A stretch of 64,000 nt of DNA from JBHIKY01 sp042139015 (GCF_042139015.1 NZ_JBHIKY010000003.1:232719-296718); one strand, 5' to 3'. Shown: positions 25,542 to 34,697, counted from the stretch's first letter. Notes: generated by a model not told the origin, from the letters alone. Translations and numbers: made by a program.

Positions 25542-26534
25542 TCATCGGCCTCCGTAACCGTCCGGATGATGATGATGCCAATTCCAGGCGTCTTCAATAA
25601 TGGTGTCAATGTCTGTCCGCTTCGGATTCCAGCCGAGTACTGCCTTTGCTTTTTCCGGGGAAGCGATCAGTTTGGTCGGGTCGCCTGGTCGTCGCTCTCC
25701 GATTTTTGATGGAATCTCTTTTCCCGTCACCGCACGTGCTGCGCCTATTATTTCTTTCACCGTAAATCCAGTGCTGCTGCCGAGGTTAAACACATCGCTT
25801 ACCCCGCCGTCTTTTAAATAATCAAGTGCCCGGATATGAGCATCAATTAAATCCTCGACGTGAACGTAGTCACGGATACATGTGCCGTCCTTTGTATCAT
25901 AATCATCACCGTATATCGTAATCGACTTCCGTTTCCCAAGCGCCGTCTCCAATATAATCGGCACCAGATGAGTTTCCGGATCATGATCTTCACCGATCGC
26001 ACCGGAGGGCCTGGCCCCCGCCACGTTAAAGTAACGCAGTGACACATAGCGAAGGTCGTGGGCCTCCCTGCACCATTTCATCATTTTCTCCATGGCAAGC
26101 TTTGTTTCTCCGTAGGGATTCTGCGGCATTGCCGGGTCGCATTCCTTGATTGGCACTTGATTTGGCTCTCCGTAGACCGCCGCTGTCGAGGAAAACACGA
26201 TATCACTGACTCCTGCGTCGACCATCGTTTCTAAAAGAACCTGCGTGCCATATACATTGTTATCAAAATACTGAAGCGGTTCTTTCATCGATACACCGAC
26301 AAGAGAATTTGCGGCAAACATCATAACCTGATCTATTGGTTCTTTCGCAAAAACCTCCTTTAAAAATTGGCGGTCGCGCACATCTCCTTCATAAAATGGT
26401 ATATTTGCCGGTACCGCTTCCCGGTGTCCTGTCTGAAGATTATCTACGACAACGACCTCTCTTTCCCTATCAAGCAGCTGATAAACTGCATGAGAGCCAA
26501 TGTAGCCTGCTCCACCAAGTGCTAGAACACTCAT
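25542..26534 (-). CDS. galE: UDP-glucose 4-epimerase
   Basis: A 330-residue extended-SDR epimerase that interconverts UDP-galactose and UDP-glucose. It shows GGAGYIGSH (NAD-binding glycine loop), the FSSTAAVYGEP strand with the catalytic Ser/Thr, YGETKLAMEK with the catalytic Tyr-Lys, LRYFNVAGA and RDYVHVEDL. Its ATG at 26534 shares ATGA with the galK stop and follows GAGGAGGT. The product also supplies UDP-galactose for wall glycans; together with galU and the SLH/CsaB module this links galactose use to envelope synthesis. Confidence 0.95.
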   Translation of the reverse strand: MSVLALGGAGYIGSHAVYQLLDREREVVVVDNLQTGHREAVPANIPFYEGDVRDRQFLKEVFAKEPIDQVMMFAANSLVGVSMKEPLQYFDNNVYGTQVLLETMVDAGVSDIVFSSTAAVYGEPNQVPIKECDPAMPQNPYGETKLAMEKMMKWCREAHDLRYVSLRYFNVAGARPSGAIGEDHDPETHLVPIILETALGKRKSITIYGDDYDTKDGTCIRDYVHVEDLIDAHIRALDYLKDGGVSDVFNLGSSTGFTVKEIIGAARAVTGKEIPSKIGERRPGDPTKLIASPEKAKAVLGWNPKRTDIDTIIEDAWNWHHHHPDGYGGR

Positions 26535-27739
26535 GTCATGACCTCCTCTGTGCATTCTTTTGCTCCATCTCCGGCTGCGGCTTCGTAAAAAGAAGCTTCA
26601 TAACCGAGGCGTGCTTTGTAAATTTTTTGAATCGCCTGTTTGACCTGCTCTGTTTTGTCTTTTTCCACGATTGCAATCGCACATCCCCCAAAGCCAGCTC
26701 CTGTCATTCTGGCTCCGATGACTCCATCCTGCTCCCATGCCGCCTCTGCAAGGGTATCCAGCTCTTGGCCGGTGACTTCATAATCGTCGCGGAGCGACAT
26801 GTGCGATTCATTCATGAGCTTTCCAAACCCTTCTAGATTCCCGGCTTTGAGCTGGCGAAGTGATTCTTTTGTGCGTTCATTTTCAGTTACTGCATGGCGT
26901 GCCCGCTTTCGCACAGCTTCTTCCTTCAGAAGATACTCCACCTGTTCAAACGCTTCTGCCGAAAGCTCTCCGAGTGCTTCCACCTGCTTTTCCTGCTGAA
27001 TCAGGCGGAGTGCTGTTTCACATTCCTCCCGCCGCTCATTGTATTTCGACGAAGCAAGCGTGCGCTCCTTGTTCGAATTCATAATTAAAAGAGAGTAGTC
27101 TTTAAAATTCAAAGGTGCATATTCGTACTCCAGCGAATGACAGTCAAGAAGAATGCCGTGATTTTTTTTCCCCATACTGATCGCAAATTGGTCCATAATT
27201 CCGCTGTTTACTCCAATAAATTCATTTTCCACCAGCTGTCCGAGTTTTGCCATTTTTACACGGTCGACTGTTAATTCATACAGACCCTGCAGCATCGCTC
27301 CGGTGGCGAGCTCTATGGAAGCTGACGATGATAATCCGGCACCGTTTGGAATATTTCCATAAAACACAACATCAAATCCGCTGGTAATTTCTTGGCCGGC
27401 TTGGATGCATTTCGCAAGCATTCCCTTTGGATAATTGGCCCAATCATCTTCCTGATTATAATCAAGCTGCTGAAGAGAAAACTTCTTCACACCCGCTGCG
27501 GCAAAATTCATTGAATACATTCTGATTTGGTTGTCATTTCGTTTCGCGGCGAGGGCGTATGTTCCGTTTGTAATTGCGCAGGGAAATACAAATCCCCCAT
27601 TATAGTCAGTATGTTCTCCGATCAAATTCACCCGTCCCGGAGCAAAAAATAAACGTTTGTCCCGCTTTTTCTCGCTTTGAAACTGTTGGTCAAACGTTTG
27701 TTTAAGCGCTTGCAATTTCTGATTAATCAACCTGCTCAT
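26531..27739 (-). CDS. galK: Galactokinase
   Basis: A 402-residue GHMP kinase that phosphorylates galactose at C1. PGRVNLIGEHTDYNGGFVFP is the galactokinase signature; NGAGLSSSASIE is the phosphate loop (with IP before it); MTGAGFGGCAIAI is the third motif. It is first in the galKETMR operon. The start is ambiguous: ATG 27739 directly abuts the AGGAAGG site, while TTG 27730, three codons later, has nine-base spacing and may be the true start. A cre-like TTTAAGCGCTTGCA lies within the first codons (about 27693-27706), 12 of 14 consensus positions, and could mediate CcpA repression. Confidence 0.95.
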   Translation of the reverse strand: MSRLINQKLQALKQTFDQQFQSEKKRDKRLFFAPGRVNLIGEHTDYNGGFVFPCAITNGTYALAAKRNDNQIRMYSMNFAAAGVKKFSLQQLDYNQEDDWANYPKGMLAKCIQAGQEITSGFDVVFYGNIPNGAGLSSSASIELATGAMLQGLYELTVDRVKMAKLGQLVENEFIGVNSGIMDQFAISMGKKNHGILLDCHSLEYEYAPLNFKDYSLLIMNSNKERTLASSKYNERREECETALRLIQQEKQVEALGELSAEAFEQVEYLLKEEAVRKRARHAVTENERTKESLRQLKAGNLEGFGKLMNESHMSLRDDYEVTGQELDTLAEAAWEQDGVIGARMTGAGFGGCAIAIVEKDKTEQVKQAIQKIYKARLGYEASFYEAAAGDGAKECTEEVMT

Positions 27740-27797
27740 CCTTCCTGCTTTCAGATCTACTGCTTTTTATTTTAAAAGAGAGCAAGTAAAAAAACAA

Positions 27798-27827
27798 GTT
27801 ATATTTTAGTAAAAATTTTAGTTAAAA
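27798..27827 (-). promoter_or_regulatory. gal operon promoter with tandem GalR-type operator
   Basis: Read leftward, TTTTAA and TATAAC with 18 bases between them form a plausible promoter 60 bases before galK. On the plus strand TTTTAGTAAAA (27804-27814) and TTTTAGTTAAAA (27816-27827) are near-palindromic repeats 12 bases apart covering the spacer. These are candidate binding sites of the operon's own LacI-type regulator (inference). Confidence 0.45.
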
Positions 27828-27830
27828 TCA

Positions 27831-27889
27831 TTGGGGCCTGGCCCCCCGTTTTGTGGGGGGCCAGGCCCCAACAAAAATCCCACATTTTG
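27831..27889 (-). repeat. REP-like palindromic repeat, copy C
   Basis: TTGGGGCCTGGCCCCCC (27831-27847) and GGGGGGCCAGGCCCCAA (27855-27871) form a perfect 17-base hairpin with a seven-base loop, the strongest in the window. The adjoining AAAAATCCCACA is the inverted form of the TGTGGGATTTTT seen in copies A and B. Confidence 0.75.
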
Positions 27890-27927
27890 TTCGCTTTTGG
27901 TGTTTCTCCTAAACCCTCCACCCTGCT

Positions 27928-29775
27928 TCAGCTCCCTGACTCGGTCTGGCGCCATTGACTCTCATAAAGCGCATAATACGCCCCTTTACCCTTCAAGAGC
28001 TCCTCATGCGAGCCTTTTTCGATAATGCGGCCCTGGTCAAGTACAATAATCTGGTCAGCACGCTGAATGGTATTCAGCCGGTGGGCAATCACAAAGCTGG
28101 TGCGGCCTTTCATTAAGCGCTGCAATGCTTCCTGTATACTCATTTCTGTAATCGTATCCACATTGCTTGTTGCTTCATCAAGCACGAGAATATCCGGATC
28201 AGCGAGCAGTGCCCGTGCAATGGAGAGGAGCTGGCGCTGGCCCTGGCTGATGCCGCCACCGTCAGCACTGAGTGTTGTATCATACTGCTGAGGAAGCTTC
28301 TTAATAAAACGGTGAGCATTTGCCCGACGCGCTGCTTCCTCTATCTCTTCAGCACTGGCTTCAAGACGGCCGTACCGAATATTGTCACGGATCGTACCTT
28401 GAAATAAAAACGGATCCTGGAGAACGAAACCCATCCGTCTGCGCAGCTCCGATCGTTTAATGGTGCGGAGTTTATTTCCGTCCAGCAGGATACTGCCGGA
28501 GTCCGGCTCATAAAACCGTGAAAGCAGATTGATCAAGGTGGTTTTCCCGGCTCCGGTTGCTCCTACAAATGCTACCGTTTCACCGGCTTCAGCGGAAAAA
28601 GTAATATCTATCACGGTTTCAGATTCTTCTTTGTCATACGAAAACGAGACCTGATCAAAACAAATATTTCCTTGAATAACCACAGGCAGAGTCCGCCCAG
28701 TTTCTTCCGTTTCTTTATTCTCATCAATCACTTCGAACACCCGCTCCGCCCCGGCAATGGCAGAAAGTATCGTATTAAACTGATTGGCAAGATCATTCAG
28801 CGGCCTCGTAAACTGCCGGGCATATTCTACAAATACAACAATGACCCCGATGGTGATCACCCCTTGAATCGCTAAAATGCCGCCGGCGAGGGCAATCATC
28901 GCATAACCCATATTGTTGAGCATATTCATCAGCTTCGGGATGAAGCCCGAAAATGTCTGCGCCCAGAACCCTGCTGTTCGGAGACGCTCGTTTTTTTTCA
29001 TGAAATCTGCTTTTACCCACTCTTCCTGAGAAAAAGCCTTAATAACCCGTTGACCGGAGATCGTTTCTTCAATATAGCCGTTCAGCTCGCCGAGGTGGCG
29101 CTGCTGGGCTTTAAACAGCCTCCCGGTCCGCTTCGTGATCCATTTCATTCCAAAGAAAAGCACTGGTACAATCACAAGTGAAATCACTGTTAATAAAGGA
29201 CTCAGCCATAGCATTACCGCAATCGTTCCGACAAGGGTGAGCACGCTTTGTGAGATCTGGATAACCGAACTGTTCAGTGTGTTGCTCACGTTTTCAATAT
29301 CATTAGTCACTCTGCTCATTAGTTCGCCATATTGTTTTTTGTCAAAGTAAGCGACCGGCAGATCATGCAGGTGGTCAAACAAGTCCTTGCGCATCTGATA
29401 CACTGTCTGCTGGGCGACGCCGACCATCCAGAAATGCTGCAGCCACACACAGACGGCATGAAGCGCATAAATACCTCCTAAGCCGAGCAAAAACAACCCT
29501 AGATCTGCAAAACTCTGCTCGACAATGAAATTATCAACTGCCCGCCCGACAAGCAGGGGGCCGAGAAGGGCAAAGGCAGAACTAAAAAATACCATCACAA
29601 GCACAAGTGTAAGACGGCCTCTTCTCATTGATAAATACTTCCATAACTTAATTATTGTGGCTTTCCAGTCTTTTGTTTTACGCTTCCTGGCAGACATGGC
29701 GCGGCTCTCTTGTTCCAATAGACGGTCGAGCGTTTCCTTCGGGTACGTAAATGGTTCTTTTAATGAGTTAAACAC
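27928..29775 (-). CDS. ABC exporter half-transporter (BmrD/YheH-like)
   Basis: A 615-residue fused membrane plus ATPase protein. Six TM helices span about 60-340, and the nucleotide-binding domain about 370-610 with GATGAGKTTL (Walker A), SQGQRQL in place of the usual SGGQ signature, ILVLDEATS (Walker B with intact catalytic Glu) and AHRLNTI (H loop). The 60-residue N-terminal extension is typical of the larger partner of heterodimeric exporters such as BmrCD. GTG 29775 is chosen: GGGGAG precedes it, and it overlaps the stop of the upstream partner by eight bases. Together the two form a drug or lipid exporter; the substrate is unknown. Confidence 0.88.
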   Translation of the reverse strand: MFNSLKEPFTYPKETLDRLLEQESRAMSARKRKTKDWKATIIKLWKYLSMRRGRLTLVLVMVFFSSAFALLGPLLVGRAVDNFIVEQSFADLGLFLLGLGGIYALHAVCVWLQHFWMVGVAQQTVYQMRKDLFDHLHDLPVAYFDKKQYGELMSRVTNDIENVSNTLNSSVIQISQSVLTLVGTIAVMLWLSPLLTVISLVIVPVLFFGMKWITKRTGRLFKAQQRHLGELNGYIEETISGQRVIKAFSQEEWVKADFMKKNERLRTAGFWAQTFSGFIPKLMNMLNNMGYAMIALAGGILAIQGVITIGVIVVFVEYARQFTRPLNDLANQFNTILSAIAGAERVFEVIDENKETEETGRTLPVVIQGNICFDQVSFSYDKEESETVIDITFSAEAGETVAFVGATGAGKTTLINLLSRFYEPDSGSILLDGNKLRTIKRSELRRRMGFVLQDPFLFQGTIRDNIRYGRLEASAEEIEEAARRANAHRFIKKLPQQYDTTLSADGGGISQGQRQLLSIARALLADPDILVLDEATSNVDTITEMSIQEALQRLMKGRTSFVIAHRLNTIQRADQIIVLDQGRIIEKGSHEELLKGKGAYYALYESQWRQTESGS

Positions 29776-31498
29776 TTTTCCGCTCCCCCTCCCCTGACTG
29801 CGACTGATACATGCGCCGGTACAGGTCGGATCTTTCGAGCAGTTCCACATGGGAGCCCTCATCAAGCAACCGACCATCCTCAAAAAGCAGCACCCGGTCT
29901 GCACTCATCGCTGTATGAATTTTTTGGGTAATGAGCAGCGTCGTGCATTCATAATCGCTGAGTGCTTCCATTAACTTCTTTTCGGTTGCTGCGTCGAGTG
30001 CGCTCGTGCTGTCGTCGAGAAGCAGAATCTCAGGCTCCCGCAGCAGTGCTCTTGCAATCGAAAGCCTCTGTTTCTGTCCACCGGAAAGATTCACGCCCTT
30101 TTGGCCAATTTTCGTATCATATTGACGTGGAAGCTCTGCAATTGTTTCGTGAATCTGCGCAGCTTTTGCAGCCTGTATCATTTCCTGATCAGTAGCTTCT
30201 GTTTTTCCCCAGCGAAGGTTATCGCGTACACTGCCGGTAAACAGCAATGACTCCTGCGGCACAATTCCAATTTTACGCCTTAGTCTTCCGGCAGCGATAT
30301 CGCGAATCGGCAGATCATCAATAAATATTCGGCCGGTTTCTATTTCATAAAGCCTTGGAATCAATTGAAAGAGAGTGGTTTTCCCAGAACCGGTCGCCCC
30401 CATCACTGCCACCCGCTCTCCGTCATTGACCGTGAAGCTGACGTCCTGCAGAACCTCCGTTTCTGTTTCTGGATAACGAAAGGAAACGTTCTCAAAACGG
30501 AGGCTTCCAGAGGCAGGAGTTCGTTCTGCTTTTCCAAATTCCATATCAGCTGCACTCGTATCGGCATCCAGTACATCGCCAATCCTATCTGAAGAAGCAC
30601 GGGCACGGGAGGTCATCATAATAATCATCGAAAACATGGACATCGCTCCCATCATCCTCGTGGCGTAATTAATAATCGCAACGATGTCTCCGGTGCTGGC
30701 CGTGCCTGCCTGTACTTGAATACTTCCAAACCAAAGAATGGCCAGAATGGACCCGTTCATCGCCAGGAAGATGAGCGGCATGGTCACTTCCGCCAGCCGC
30801 AGCGCCGTTTTCGTACGGTCACGCAGCTCTTCGTTTGAACCGGTAAACCGCTTTTTTTCAAAATCCTTACGTAAAAATGCTTTAATTAAACGGATGCGCG
30901 CTAGGTTGTCCTGCATGACATTGTTGACATTATCAAGCTTTCTCTGAACCGCCTGAAAAAAGAATGCCGCTTTTTTCATGAGAAAAAATAAAACAAAACA
31001 CAGCGCCGGTATAATAACAAGAAATATAAGAGCGAGCCTTACGTTTATAAATAATGCAACAATTACTCCACCGATCACCTGCAAAGGAGCTCTGGACAGT
31101 ATTCGAAGCCCCATAAATACAAACATTTGGATCTGGGTCACATCGTTTGTCATTCTAGTCAGAAGCGTAGATTGATGAAATCTTGAAAAATCGGCAAAGG
31201 CAAAGTCCTGCACCTTTTTGTACAGCACAGCCCGAATATCAAATCCGGTGCTCTGGCTAACATGCGAGGCAAAAAAAGAACTGAAAATACCTGCCGTAAA
31301 GGCAATTAGAGAAAGACCGACAAGCACTCCTCCCCATTGCATGACAATGCCAATATCCTGTTCTGCAATTCCGTCATCAATTATTCTCGCGATTAAAAGC
31401 GGCTGTGAAAGTTCCACGGCGAGCTCTACAAGCATTAAAAACAATGCGGCCCCTACCGCAATGCGATATGATGATAAAAATGAAAAAATACGGCGCAT
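29768..31498 (-). CDS. ABC exporter half-transporter (BmrC/YheI-like, degenerate Walker B)
   Basis: A 576-residue fused ABC exporter subunit. Six TM helices lie at about 12-310; the ATPase domain (about 335-570) has GATGSGKTTLF (Walker A), LSGGQKQRLS (signature) and ILLLDDSTS, where the catalytic Glu after Walker B is Asp. The H loop reads LITQKIHT, so the switch His is also absent. This asymmetry (one impaired site, one normal site in the partner at 27928) is the hallmark of heterodimeric exporters of the BmrCD/LmrCD kind. ATG 31498 follows AAAGGAGG. Confidence 0.88.
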   Translation of the reverse strand: MRRIFSFLSSYRIAVGAALFLMLVELAVELSQPLLIARIIDDGIAEQDIGIVMQWGGVLVGLSLIAFTAGIFSSFFASHVSQSTGFDIRAVLYKKVQDFAFADFSRFHQSTLLTRMTNDVTQIQMFVFMGLRILSRAPLQVIGGVIVALFINVRLALIFLVIIPALCFVLFFLMKKAAFFFQAVQRKLDNVNNVMQDNLARIRLIKAFLRKDFEKKRFTGSNEELRDRTKTALRLAEVTMPLIFLAMNGSILAILWFGSIQVQAGTASTGDIVAIINYATRMMGAMSMFSMIIMMTSRARASSDRIGDVLDADTSAADMEFGKAERTPASGSLRFENVSFRYPETETEVLQDVSFTVNDGERVAVMGATGSGKTTLFQLIPRLYEIETGRIFIDDLPIRDIAAGRLRRKIGIVPQESLLFTGSVRDNLRWGKTEATDQEMIQAAKAAQIHETIAELPRQYDTKIGQKGVNLSGGQKQRLSIARALLREPEILLLDDSTSALDAATEKKLMEALSDYECTTLLITQKIHTAMSADRVLLFEDGRLLDEGSHVELLERSDLYRRMYQSQSGEGERKSV

Positions 31499-31591
31499 GA
31501 GGCCCGCCTCCTTTGATTCCAGCTGTTTTTTTCTGCAGGTCCATTGCTGGTCTTCATGCTGATTACTTTCAAGTATCTTATTTTAGAAAAG

Positions 31592-31954
31592 TCAGTCATC
31601 AGGGCGGCAGACCATCAATGTGTTTCCATCAGGATCCTTGAAAGTAAACCAATGACCATTTTCTATATCGGAGGTTAAGACAACACCTTTATCGTTTAAA
31701 AAGGCATATGCGTCCTCTACCGAATCCGTATTAAAGTGAAAAAGCGGGGCATCGTCAACAATACGTTTTGCAAAGATATTGCTGTCGAGCACCAGGTGTG
31801 ACCCGCCCTCTAAAAAAATAATATATAAATGGCCTGCCACAATTTTCTCAGAAGCCTCTATCCCCAGTATATCGCAATACCAGTCCCGAGCGGTTTCAAT
31901 TTGCCTTACCGGAATAAATATTGTGCTTATTTTTGATTGTATTGGTGAATTCAT
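31592..31954 (-). CDS. VOC-superfamily (glyoxalase/bleomycin-resistance-like) protein
   Basis: A 120-residue single-domain vicinal-oxygen-chelate protein. The start has the paired-beta pattern TIFIPVRQIETARDWYCDIL, and the end has WFTFKDPDGNTLMVC, the usual last strand with the DPDGN turn. Metal-site residues are not complete enough to predict catalysis. Such proteins range from glyoxalases to antibiotic-binding proteins. GGGGG precedes ATG 31954. It lies 94 bases upstream of the ABC exporter on the same strand, so co-regulation is possible. Confidence 0.85.
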   Translation of the reverse strand: MNSPIQSKISTIFIPVRQIETARDWYCDILGIEASEKIVAGHLYIIFLEGGSHLVLDSNIFAKRIVDDAPLFHFNTDSVEDAYAFLNDKGVVLTSDIENGHWFTFKDPDGNTLMVCRPDD

Positions 31955-32031
31955 GTTTTCCCCCTAAAAGATTGTGTATTTATGTATTATTTCGCCTCCC
32001 AAAGAAAAACTCCTCTTTAAAGTGGAATATG

Positions 32032-32069
32032 AAAAAGCCCAGCTCTGCCGCAACGGCAAAGCCAGGCTT
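32032..32069 (-). terminator. Terminator of the alcohol dehydrogenase-like gene
   Basis: AAGCC and GGCTT outer arms with an inner TGCCG/CGGCA stem form a long hairpin. A leftward T run follows at 32036-32032. It begins six bases from the stop codon. Confidence 0.8.
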
Positions 32070-32074
32070 CTACT

Positions 32075-33085
32075 TTAAAACCCTTTGACTACAAGTTTCC
32101 CAATCATCTCACTGGTTTCCAGTTTTTTGTGTGCCTCTCTTAACGTACGCGCACCAAATGGAGTTAATGTTTCGTTCAGTGTCGCTTGCAGTTGGCCGCT
32201 GTCAAATAATTCTCCGGCCCGGTTAAGAATCTCTCCCTGCTTTGCCATATCCTCGGTTTGATACATCGAACGCGTGAACATAAATTCCCACAAAAACGAT
32301 GCGCTTTTGTGCTGCAGCATCGACAAATCAAGCGGCTTCGCCGTTTCCACAATGGAGCAGATTTTGCCCTGCGGCTTAATGCACTGAACAAGGTTGTCCC
32401 AATGTCCGGCTGTGTCAGCCAGACATAAAATATAAGGAACTTCTCCAAAGCCTGCTTCCTTTAACTGCGGCAGCAAAGCTTCTTTATGATTGATTATTAC
32501 ATCTGCTCCCTGCTTTTCGCACCAGACTTCTGTTTCTTTTCTCGAGGCGGTGGCGATCACATGCAGACCGGCAAGCTTCGCCAGCTGAATGGCAATGGAA
32601 CCGACTCCACCTGCTCCGCCGATTATTAAAATACTTTGCCCGGCTTCCTTTTCTTTCTCAATCGATAAACGTTCAAATAATGCTTCCCATGCTGTCAGCG
32701 TGGTGAGCGGCATAGCAGCACTTTCGGCCGCACTAAGCTGCTCAGGTTTTCTGCCGGCAAGCCTTTCATCCACGAGCTGTTTTTCTGCATAAGCCCCGGG
32801 TCTTGTTACATCCCCAGCATAATACACAGCGTCACCTGGTTGAAAAAACTCACATTCCTCTCCTACTGCTTCCACAACTCCGCAGGCATCCCAGCCGATC
32901 AGCTGTGCCTCGCTCTCGACTTTCCCCTGAGGAGCACGTATCTTTGTATCTACCGGATTTACAGAAATAGCTTCTATTTTAACTAAAAGGTCCCGGACCT
33001 TTGGTTCAGGGTCAGGCACCGAAATATCCAGCAGACTTTCCTGATGAGATATGGGCAGATATCGATAAAATCCAACCGCTTTCAT
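32075..33085 (-). CDS. Zinc-type alcohol dehydrogenase-like / quinone oxidoreductase
   Basis: A 336-residue medium-chain dehydrogenase/reductase. The N-terminal GroES-like half has VDTKIRAPQG and GWDACGVVEAVGEE; the Rossmann half has ILIIGGAGGVGSIAIQLAKL for NADPH binding. The structural-zinc Cys set and the usual catalytic Cys/His/Glu set are not seen, so it probably works without metal, like the quinone oxidoreductase or YogA group. ATG 33085 follows AAAGGAGGGG; the longer frame is not supported. The substrate may be a quinone or an alpha,beta-unsaturated carbonyl (family inference). Confidence 0.85.
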   Translation of the reverse strand: MKAVGFYRYLPISHQESLLDISVPDPEPKVRDLLVKIEAISVNPVDTKIRAPQGKVESEAQLIGWDACGVVEAVGEECEFFQPGDAVYYAGDVTRPGAYAEKQLVDERLAGRKPEQLSAAESAAMPLTTLTAWEALFERLSIEKEKEAGQSILIIGGAGGVGSIAIQLAKLAGLHVIATASRKETEVWCEKQGADVIINHKEALLPQLKEAGFGEVPYILCLADTAGHWDNLVQCIKPQGKICSIVETAKPLDLSMLQHKSASFLWEFMFTRSMYQTEDMAKQGEILNRAGELFDSGQLQATLNETLTPFGARTLREAHKKLETSEMIGKLVVKGF

Positions 33086-33171
33086 GATGCCCCTCCTTTT
33101 TATGATGCACACCACCCCATTCCCTAAAGACCTATATCCTTAACCTTTTCCTAAAATAGATCGAAAGAAAG

Positions 33172-33204
33172 AGGCTGTTCCAAATATTTTTTTGGAAACA
33201 GCCT
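33172..33204 (-). terminator. Terminator of the four-carbon sugar-acid operon
   Basis: AGGCTGTTCCAAA (33172-33184) pairs with TTTGGAAACAGCCT (33191-33204) with one bulge; a leftward T-rich tract follows. It lies about 45 bases past the gntP-like stop. Confidence 0.75.
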
Positions 33205-33250
33205 AAATTTAAGCTTCTTATTTCTCAGAGAGTAGTTTTTTCTATTATTA

Positions 33251-34621
33251 TCAGCCGAATAAGCCGTTTACGATAAGCAACATGACGAGGGAAACACCCC
33301 ATGCAATTGTCGTGGGAATCGACCAGACGAGAATCTGTTCTTTTACATTTTTGATGCCGAGCATCCGATTGACCACCCAGAACAGGCTGTCATTAAAATA
33401 GGAAAAAATCGTTGAGCCGAGTGTCGCAGCAATCGCCGCAAAGACCATATTTACTTCCATGTTTGCGATAATTGGTGCCGCAATTGAGGCGGCTGTAATC
33501 ATCGCCACCGTGCCGCTTCCTTGAATAAGCCTTACTATCGTAGCAATGAAAAACGGAATTAACACAGCCGGAAGGGCAGTCTCGGCAATTTGCTCACCAA
33601 TATAGTCCCCACTGCCGCTCTCCCGCAGCACTTCACCAAGTGCCCCGCCGGCACCGGTGACAAGCAGAATTATTCCGGCGGTTTTGATGCCTTCCTCCAT
33701 TCGATCCATTGCATCCTGCTGTGTTACTTTTCCAAATAATCCGTAAATCGCAATAATTAATCCGATAGTTACCGCAATTACCGGCGAGCCAAAAAAGGCC
33801 ATATATTCTGCAAAACCATTTTCGAGACCGATTGCACCCACGGTAGTATTTGCGAAAATAAGCAGAATCGGTACAACAAGAGGTGCTACTGAAATGCCAA
33901 AACTCGGAAGATCCTTGCTTTCCTGCAGCTCATAATATTCATCTAAATTCAGCGTTTTTTCAGGCCGGACATAATCGAGACCGTCCTCAGACGGCAGCTG
34001 ATGAATTTTTTTTCCAATCCATCTGGCATAAAACACCCCGGAAATCAGAATTGGTATGCCAAATAAAAGTCCCCAGAGCATCATCATGCCGACATCTACT
34101 CCAAATATACCAGCGACTCCGAGCGGTCCTGGTGTCGGAGGAACGATATGGTGCGTAGCAGTCAAGCCAATACCCAGCGCTACACCAAGCCCAATGACCG
34201 ATTTTCCAGTTTTTGTGGAAAGCGCTTTCACCAGCGGCATTAAAATAACAAACGCAGAGTCGACAAAGATTGGAATTGAAACAACGTAGCCGGTAAGCGC
34301 CATTGCCCATTCCTCTTTTCGTCTGCCCAGCCATTTAATAAAGCTGTAGGCCATTCGTTCAGCCGCCCCCGAGACTTCGAGGATCCGTCCCATCATCACT
34401 CCGAGTCCGATGACAATACCGATTGTACTTAATGTCGAACCGAACCCAGCGGTAATTGTATCGATCACATCAGACGGAGCCATACCCCCGACGAGACCAG
34501 TAATGGAAGCCGCGATCAACAAAGCGACAAACGCATGAATTTTTGTTTTTAAAACAAGAAAAATTAATATAAATACTCCGATAAGTAAGCCGATAATCAT
34601 TTGTGTACCAGATACTTCCAT
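33251..34621 (-). CDS. GntP-family gluconate/sugar-acid:H+ symporter
   Basis: A 456-residue membrane protein with about 12 hydrophobic helices across its whole length. Recognisable GntP blocks are GFGSTLSTIGIVIGLGVMMG near residue 63, PIFVDSAFVIL, THHIVPPTPGPLG and a late IRLIQGSGTVAMI segment. GntP transporters take up gluconate and related aldonates. As the last gene of a DUF1537 kinase/PdxA2 operon its cargo is likely a four-carbon acid such as D-threonate or D/L-erythronate (inference). ATG 34621 is preferred to GTG 34630 because GAGGTG is better spaced. Confidence 0.9.
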   Translation of the reverse strand: MEVSGTQMIIGLLIGVFILIFLVLKTKIHAFVALLIAASITGLVGGMAPSDVIDTITAGFGSTLSTIGIVIGLGVMMGRILEVSGAAERMAYSFIKWLGRRKEEWAMALTGYVVSIPIFVDSAFVILMPLVKALSTKTGKSVIGLGVALGIGLTATHHIVPPTPGPLGVAGIFGVDVGMMMLWGLLFGIPILISGVFYARWIGKKIHQLPSEDGLDYVRPEKTLNLDEYYELQESKDLPSFGISVAPLVVPILLIFANTTVGAIGLENGFAEYMAFFGSPVIAVTIGLIIAIYGLFGKVTQQDAMDRMEEGIKTAGIILLVTGAGGALGEVLRESGSGDYIGEQIAETALPAVLIPFFIATIVRLIQGSGTVAMITAASIAAPIIANMEVNMVFAAIAATLGSTIFSYFNDSLFWVVNRMLGIKNVKEQILVWSIPTTIAWGVSLVMLLIVNGLFG

Positions 34622-34650
34622 CGTCTTCACCTCATTTGATAGTAAAACTC

Positions 34651-34690
34651 CCGCTCAAAAGAACTGTTTTTCGCCAATTCTTTTGAGCGG
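34651..34690 (-). promoter_or_regulatory. Intercistronic hairpin between pdxA2 and gntP-like gene
   Basis: CCGCTCAAAAGAA (34651-34663) and TTCTTTTGAGCGG (34678-34690) form a perfect 13-base stem with a 14-base loop, eight bases past the pdxA2 stop. There is no strong T run, so it more likely protects or trims the mRNA and sets the relative dose of enzyme and transporter than stops transcription. Confidence 0.6.
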
Positions 34691-34697
34691 TAAGCTG

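Noticed and set aside
25996..26014. GGGCCTGGCCCCC inside galE as a fourth REP-like copy
   Set aside because: It encodes the conserved NVAGARPSG segment of GalE and lacks the TGTGGGATTTT half, so the likeness is chance from codon choice.
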